Under the pieces are notes generated by a model. That model worked only from the letters and a program-made list of their open reading frames with translations. It searched no databases and was not told the origin of the DNA. A stretch of DNA of 10,168 bases from contig JAAXUU010000026.1 in the NCBI GenBank assembly GCA_013335845.1, positions 1 to 10,168 on the forward strand, written 5' to 3'. Positions within the stretch are counted from its first letter, which is position 1, and every line of letters starts with the position of its first letter. Positions 6,801 to 10,168 of the stretch are shown here, piece after piece. The translations under genes were made by a program, and so were the position numbers. The stretch is from Actinomycetota bacterium. Lineage in GTDB: Bacteria > Actinomycetota > Coriobacteriia > Coriobacteriales > RUG844.

Positions 6801-6897
6801 AGCTAACACCTCTCTGTTTGATGCCACACCCATACGGACCTTCAGATAACCTGAAACCACTACATCCGTTCGTCTATGTTAACAACTCGGCGGAAGC

Positions 6898-7752
6898 CTA
6901 CACATCACTCGGAAGACCGGCAAGCTCTGCGAGCGTGAACACCGGACCGTCAAGACAGATGAATTTTCCACCGATATTGCATCGACCGCACTTGCCGACC
7001 CCGCACTTCATTCTCATCTCGAGTGTTGTGATGATATCCTCATCCGCGAATCCAAGCTTCCTCAAGCCCTCGGAACAGGTTCGATAGAGACTCGGACCAC
7101 CGCACAGTACCGCAGCGGCATTTTCGGTTGAGATACCGAGTTTCTCAAGGAAGGGAGCGGTATAACACACTTCACCCTCCCAACCATCACAAGCGTGATA
7201 GACGCTTACATTAACATGGGTATCGGGTTCATTGGGCCACACTTCGAAAAGTTCCTTCTTGAAGACAAGGTCATCTTTATTACTGGCGCTATATACCAAA
7301 GTGATGGTTCCGTAGTCTTCCCTATGCTTGAGGGTGTAGCTTAAAAACGCCCGCACCGGAGCCAGCCCGATGCCACCCGCGACGAAAACCATGTTGCGGC
7401 CTTTACAGGATTCGGTAGGAAACCAGTTACCGTAAGGTCCACGCACCCCAACTTGGGCGCCAACGGACAATGAATGCAGTTCTTCAGTTACCATGCCGAC
7501 TCTCTTGACCGTGAACTCGATGTAATCGTCGCCCTGATCGGCAACACAGAACATGGATTCACCGGTGAACATCGCCGATAGCATACCCAGTTGACCGGGC
7601 CTGCACTCGAAAGGTTTTTTACCTTCCGGCGTCTGGATGCGAAACGTCTTTACATCGGATGTCTCCTCGACGATACCGATGATGTTGCAGATTTGCGGAA
7701 TAAGCGGCTTTTCTCCGAATGCACATCCGTGGCTGATTTCAATCTTAGACAT
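6898..7752 (-). CDS. flxA: FAD/NAD(P)-binding [2Fe-2S] oxidoreductase, FlxA / HydG / AsrB-like
   Basis: The 284 residues form a ferredoxin-NADP reductase-like module. A flavin-binding beta barrel (about 20-110) contains RPGQLGML, GESMFCVAD and the phosphate-binding GMVTEEL. An NAD(P)-binding half follows with VAGGIGLAPVRAF (124-136) and LCGGP (216-220). At the C-terminus a [2Fe-2S] site is formed by Cys250, Cys255, Cys258 and Cys266 (KCGVGKCGRC then FIC). The family includes sulfhydrogenase gamma, AsrB, the dihydroorotate dehydrogenase electron-transfer subunit, and FlxA of Flx-Hdr complexes. It probably takes electrons from NAD(P)H and passes them to the neighbouring 4Fe-4S subunits in the cytoplasm. 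The ATG at 7752 is 6 bases from AGGAG. An adjacent in-frame TTG at 7755 is too close. It overlaps the preceding gene by 8 bases. Confidence 0.9.
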   Translation of the reverse strand: MSKIEISHGCAFGEKPLIPQICNIIGIVEETSDVKTFRIQTPEGKKPFECRPGQLGMLSAMFTGESMFCVADQGDDYIEFTVKRVGMVTEELHSLSVGAQVGVRGPYGNWFPTESCKGRNMVFVAGGIGLAPVRAFLSYTLKHREDYGTITLVYSASNKDDLVFKKELFEVWPNEPDTHVNVSVYHACDGWEGEVCYTAPFLEKLGISTENAAAVLCGGPSLYRTCSEGLRKLGFADEDIITTLEMRMKCGVGKCGRCNIGGKFICLDGPVFTLAELAGLPSDV

Positions 7753-8737
7753 CAAACTCTCCTATCTGGTCGATAAGACAGGTTATGTCCACCGAAACCG
7801 GGCATTTTTCAACACAGCGGCCACAGCCAACGCAAAGCGTCTTGCCATAACGATCCTCAAAGAAGCAGAGTTTGTGCATGAACCGGTTGCGTAGACGTTC
7901 TTTTTTGGTCGGCCGTGGGTTATGATCGCCGGCCATCTGCGTATACTCGGAGAACATGCAGCTGTCCCAACAACGGAAACGCACGCCATCCTTCATCTTG
8001 TTTTCTTGGCTGATATCGAAACAATGGCAGGTTGGGCACACGTAGGTGCACGTCCCACACGCGAGGCACTTCGCAGAAAGCTCTTCCCAGATCGGATGAT
8101 CGAACATCCTGTCGAGCTTATCCTTCACGCCGGTCATATCGACCTTGAGCGCGCACTCTATCTTTGGAACCTCAACCGATCCCTCGGAGAGGAAAGGCTT
8201 CCAAGACTCGAGAGCCTTTTCACCTTTCTCGGTCTGTGCGACGACAGAGTAAGCGTCGTCACCTTCGAGGAGTTGGATGTCGGCCGTAGGCGAATTCTGA
8301 GGATCGAGACCCATGGAATCGCAGAAACACGTTTCCGCCACTTTGTTGCAGCCGATAGCGACCGTGAGGAGCTTATCACGCTTTGCCTGATAGAATTCAT
8401 CGACGAAACCTTTGGTCAGAAAAACATCATCCATGCATACGATGCTCTGCATATCGCACGTGCGGATGCCGAATACCACCTGTTCGGCCGAGTCATCGCT
8501 TGGGTCGACATACATCTTGCCATCCGCATCGATACCATAGCGATACATCTTCTGCGTCTGAGGGAAGAGAAGGTCTTTAGGAGGAAGGGTCGTGTTGATG
8601 ATATCAAGCGTCATCTCATCGGCCGATTTGAACGGGGCGAATTTCAAAACCCCGTCGACCTCCTTGGGAACAAATACCAACGCGCTTTTTGAAAGTTCAT
8701 CCAAAAGATTTTGAACGTTTTCTTTTTTTAGTATCAA
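7745..8737 (-). CDS. 4Fe-4S dicluster electron-transfer protein, HydB / AsrA-like (FlxB-type)
   Basis: With the TTG start the protein has 330 residues. The N-terminal 210 residues carry family hallmarks: PPKDLLFPQTQKM (about 52-64), FGIRTCDMQSI (89-99) and IGCN. Two ferredoxin-type clusters follow: Cys224, 227, 230 and 234, in CLACGTCTYVCPTCHCFD, and Cys302, 305, 308 and 312, in CVGCGRCVEKCP. The extra cysteines in CPTCHC and CWDSC are typical of sulfhydrogenase beta and anaerobic sulfite reductase subunit A. It probably relays electrons between the FAD/NAD(P) subunit encoded next to it and the MvhD/HdrA part. No sulfite reductase catalytic subunit (AsrC) or NiFe hydrogenase gene is nearby, so an Flx-Hdr role is favoured. 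It lies 12 bases after the FrhB-like gene and overlaps flxA. The in-frame GTG at 8746 is rejected because it lies inside the ribosome binding site. Confidence 0.88.
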   Translation of the reverse strand: MILKKENVQNLLDELSKSALVFVPKEVDGVLKFAPFKSADEMTLDIINTTLPPKDLLFPQTQKMYRYGIDADGKMYVDPSDDSAEQVVFGIRTCDMQSIVCMDDVFLTKGFVDEFYQAKRDKLLTVAIGCNKVAETCFCDSMGLDPQNSPTADIQLLEGDDAYSVVAQTEKGEKALESWKPFLSEGSVEVPKIECALKVDMTGVKDKLDRMFDHPIWEELSAKCLACGTCTYVCPTCHCFDISQENKMKDGVRFRCWDSCMFSEYTQMAGDHNPRPTKKERLRNRFMHKLCFFEDRYGKTLCVGCGRCVEKCPVSVDITCLIDQIGEFDV

Positions 8738-8740
8738 CTT

Positions 8741-8751
8741 GATCACCTCCT
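8741..8751 (-). promoter_or_regulatory. Extended Shine-Dalgarno site fused to a stop codon
   Basis: On the minus strand the upstream gene ends TAG, and the bases from the A of that stop read AGGAGGTGATC. These 11 bases are complementary to the conserved 3' end of 16S rRNA. The GGAGG core is 8 bases from TTG (8735-8737), which is in frame with the HydB-like protein. The arrangement favours re-initiation by terminating ribosomes and compensates for the weak TTG start. Confidence 0.8.
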
Positions 8752-9604
8752 ACATGAATTCTTCAACGTCGTCGAGCTTGTACGTCCTGAGAACATCGGG
8801 ACCTTCATCACCCATGCCGGCTTCGAACTCACCGAAAAGGGTGTTCATATCCTTTATGAGCTTGCGGTTGAGCGACATCAAGGGCAGACCCATGGGACAG
8901 ACGCGCTCACATTCGCCACATTCGATGCAACGATCTCCGACGTGGAAAGCACGGGTAAGACCGAAGAAACGATTCTCCGGGATGTTGCTTTGTTTACCCT
9001 GCCAGTCCGCCTCGCGCTGGTCGACGAAACACTGGTTGCACGTACAGCACGGGCAAACATCCCTGCAGGCATAACAACGGATGCACTTGCTGAAAACCGT
9101 GTCGAAATAATCCGCTCGTTCCTGGGTCGACATCTGCTCGATAGCCTCGACTTCGACAAAACGATTCTCCGGAAGAGGGAATTCCACTTCCTCGCCGAGA
9201 AGTTCATCATAAACGACAGGATTATGGTGCCTGCACTCCTGGCACTTCTTCAGGACTTCGTTCGTTTTCCGATCCCGCATCCCTTCGCAGGGAATGCCGA
9301 GCAGATAAACGTCTTCACGGTTCAATGCCTTGTCCGAGAGCATGCGATTGATTGCGCGCGCATCACAACCGCGTACGCACAGCGCGATCTTCCCATCACC
9401 CTTCATCTGGTAGGCATATTTGCCGAGAGTATTCACACAATAGTCATTATAGACGAGCTCGTCTACCCGAGAGGGATCCTTGATGAACAGAGGGCTTGTT
9501 TGATTCTCGAAACGACCTTTTCCCCAACCGATGAACTCGGCGACTTCACCCGACTCGAGAAGTTCTTTCGTACGGATTCGTATCTTGTCTTCGATAGCGC
9601 TCAC
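8750..9604 (-). CDS. FrhB-like 4Fe-4S protein of Flx-Hdr complex (FlxC-type)
   Basis: The protein has 284 residues. The N-terminal part (about 25-110) resembles the beta subunit of F420 hydrogenase/formate dehydrogenase, with KIALCVRGCDARAINRML (72-89) and LGIPCEGM (102-109). A CQEC pair is at 121-124. Two ferredoxin-type 4Fe-4S motifs follow: Cys174, 177, 180 and 184 (CIRCYACRDVC), and Cys226, 229, 232 and 236 (CIECGECERVCP). The dense CPCCTCNQC stretch (184-192) adds further cysteines. It is probably a cytoplasmic electron relay and may bind a flavin like FrhB. The GTG start overlaps the stop of the MvhD-like gene (GTGA) and follows GAGGTG by 5 bases. The family assignment is firm for the Fe-S part and moderate for the FrhB-like part. 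Confidence 0.85.
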   Translation of the reverse strand: MSAIEDKIRIRTKELLESGEVAEFIGWGKGRFENQTSPLFIKDPSRVDELVYNDYCVNTLGKYAYQMKGDGKIALCVRGCDARAINRMLSDKALNREDVYLLGIPCEGMRDRKTNEVLKKCQECRHHNPVVYDELLGEEVEFPLPENRFVEVEAIEQMSTQERADYFDTVFSKCIRCYACRDVCPCCTCNQCFVDQREADWQGKQSNIPENRFFGLTRAFHVGDRCIECGECERVCPMGLPLMSLNRKLIKDMNTLFGEFEAGMGDEGPDVLRTYKLDDVEEFM

Positions 9605-10065
9605 TTCGACACCTCTTTCTTGATATCAAGAGGCCCTAGAGCGCGGATTTCGTCGCAAACCTGGATTACCGTGTCGCGGAATTTACCGGCTTCAGCACCT
9701 GAGATCCACTTCACCTGAAAGCGCTCCGGTTCGAGACCGTTGTATTCGAGCAGCCTTTTATAAGCAAGCAAGCGTCGCTTGGCATAAAAATTACCGGTCA
9801 CATAATGGCAATCGCCGGGATGGCAACCACAAACCAAGACTGCATCGCAACCATCCTGCAATGCCTGAAGCACGTGCTGTGGATTTACTCTTCCCGAGCA
9901 AGGAACCCTGAGCAAGCGAACATCAGCTGGGTACTTCATGCGGTTCAAACCCGCTAAGTCGGCACCGGCATAGGTACACCAGTTACAGCAGAAGGCAAGT
10001 ATCTTAGGTCGGAACTCCGTTGTCTCCTCGTTCTCCGTTGCCGTCTCCTCGTTTACCACTGACAT
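9601..10065 (-). CDS. flxD: MvhD/FlxD-like [2Fe-2S] protein, HdrA electron donor
   Basis: This 154-residue protein matches the MvhD/FlpD family (hydrogenase iron-sulfur subunit). Hallmarks are FCCNWCTYAGAD (25-36), RVPCSGRVNP (53-62) and CGCHPGDCHY (79-88). Cysteines 26, 27, 30, 56, 79, 81 and 86 supply the [2Fe-2S] ligands. A Glu-rich N-terminal extension (1-18) is outside the domain. In characterised systems this subunit carries electrons from a hydrogenase, formate dehydrogenase or FlxABC to the flavin of HdrA for electron bifurcation. No hydrogenase subunit is encoded here, and the HydBG/FrhB-like genes downstream suggest NAD(P)H as donor. The ATG follows a GGAGGTG site by 8 bases. The start overlaps the hdrA end by 13 bases. 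Confidence 0.92.
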   Translation of the reverse strand: MSVVNEETATENEETTEFRPKILAFCCNWCTYAGADLAGLNRMKYPADVRLLRVPCSGRVNPQHVLQALQDGCDAVLVCGCHPGDCHYVTGNFYAKRRLLAYKRLLEYNGLEPERFQVKWISGAEAGKFRDTVIQVCDEIRALGPLDIKKEVSK

Positions 10066-10168
10066 AGTGCATCCACCTCCCTCGTGATCTGTTCATCCGA
10101 AAATCCCATAAGGTCGATTGCTCCGGAACGACATGCAACCGTGCACGAACCGCATCCTTGGCAGAGAC
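10053..10168 (-). CDS. hdrA: HdrA-like heterodisulfide reductase subunit A, C-terminal fragment
   Basis: The last 37 codons before the window edge read LCQGCGSCTVACRSGAIDLM and then GFSDEQITREVDAL-CQW, ending at TAA (10053-10055). This matches the C-terminal ferredoxin domain of HdrA, where a C-x2-C-x2-C-x3-C cluster is followed by GFTDEQI-like sequence. The residue after the fourth Cys is Arg instead of the usual Pro. HdrA is the FAD-carrying, electron-bifurcating core of Hdr complexes. Gene order, followed directly by an MvhD-like gene, supports the assignment. The flavin domain is outside the window, so this rests on 37 residues plus context. Confidence 0.8.
   Translation of the reverse strand, partial: LCQGCGSCTVACRSGAIDLMGFSDEQITREVDALCQW

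Noticed and set aside
6841..6855. Small inverted repeat TTCAG-N5-CTGAA between flxA and the SDR gene as a terminator
   Set aside because: A five-pair stem with no T-run after it is too weak to call a terminator.
6801..6860. N-terminal extension of the SDR by 20 codons
   Set aside because: The extension is not SDR-like, and a good AGAGGTG site sits 6 bases before the ATG at 6800, which gives the normal family length.
7922..8692. 256-codon plus-strand open frame antisense to the HydB-like gene
   Set aside because: The minus strand encodes an unmistakable dicluster ferredoxin protein. The antisense frame lacks a ribosome binding site and any family features, so it is a by-product of codon bias.
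7745..8737. Anaerobic sulfite reductase asrAB interpretation of the HydB-like and HydG-like genes
   Set aside because: The two proteins resemble AsrA and AsrB, but no asrC catalytic subunit follows. The MvhD-like and HdrA genes in the same operon fit an Flx-Hdr complex better.
8942..9718. 258-codon plus-strand open frame antisense to the FrhB-like and MvhD-like genes
   Set aside because: It spans two clearly coding minus-strand genes and shows no recognisable protein features. It is a shadow frame.

Overview
The window looks like chromosomal DNA from an anaerobic, probably gut-type bacterium, most likely of the class Coriobacteriia (Eggerthellaceae-like). This is an inference. It rests on a Tat-exported, lipid-anchored FAD reductase beside a LuxR regulator with about 12 membrane segments (a pairing familiar from that group), a soluble HdrA/MvhD/HydBG-type iron-sulfur flavoprotein operon, and a base composition near half G+C by eye. 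No rRNA, tRNA, CRISPR array, insertion sequence or phage gene was seen.

Left part (1-1170, minus strand): the str operon, rpsL (S12) - rpsG (S7) - fusA (EF-G, first 26 codons only). A good sigma70-type promoter lies at 1139-1167. rpsL starts with TTG. A bulged hairpin sits between rpsL and rpsG, where S7 autoregulates the operon in E. coli.

Middle part (1170-6030): a 357-base gene-free stretch with repeats leads into a plus-strand, Tat-exported FAD-binding reductase/dehydrogenase (1525-3102). It converges on a minus-strand membrane LuxR-type regulator (3198-4742), with a strong hairpin terminator between them. About 320 bases further on is a divergent plus-strand TRIC/UPF0126-type membrane protein (5060-5917). 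A perfect 14-bp hairpin separates it from the next, convergent gene.

Right part (6033-10168, minus strand): an electron-transfer operon transcribed leftwards in the order hdrA (3' end only) - MvhD-like [2Fe-2S] protein - FrhB-like/4Fe-4S protein - HydB/AsrA-like 4Fe-4S protein - HydG/AsrB-like FAD/NAD(P)/[2Fe-2S] protein. A classical SDR oxidoreductase follows 97 bases later. The four complete genes plus hdrA overlap or nearly touch, so they are almost certainly co-translated. The set matches the FlxABCD-HdrA (Flox-Hdr) type of flavin-based electron-bifurcating complex. The likely electron path is NAD(P)H to FAD, through iron-sulfur carriers, to MvhD and the HdrA flavin. The low-potential and high-potential acceptors are not visible here.

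The main candidates for a second look are the Flx-Hdr operon with its downstream SDR, the exported reductase and convergent membrane LuxR pair with candidate operators, and three genes starting at TTG behind strong Shine-Dalgarno sequences.
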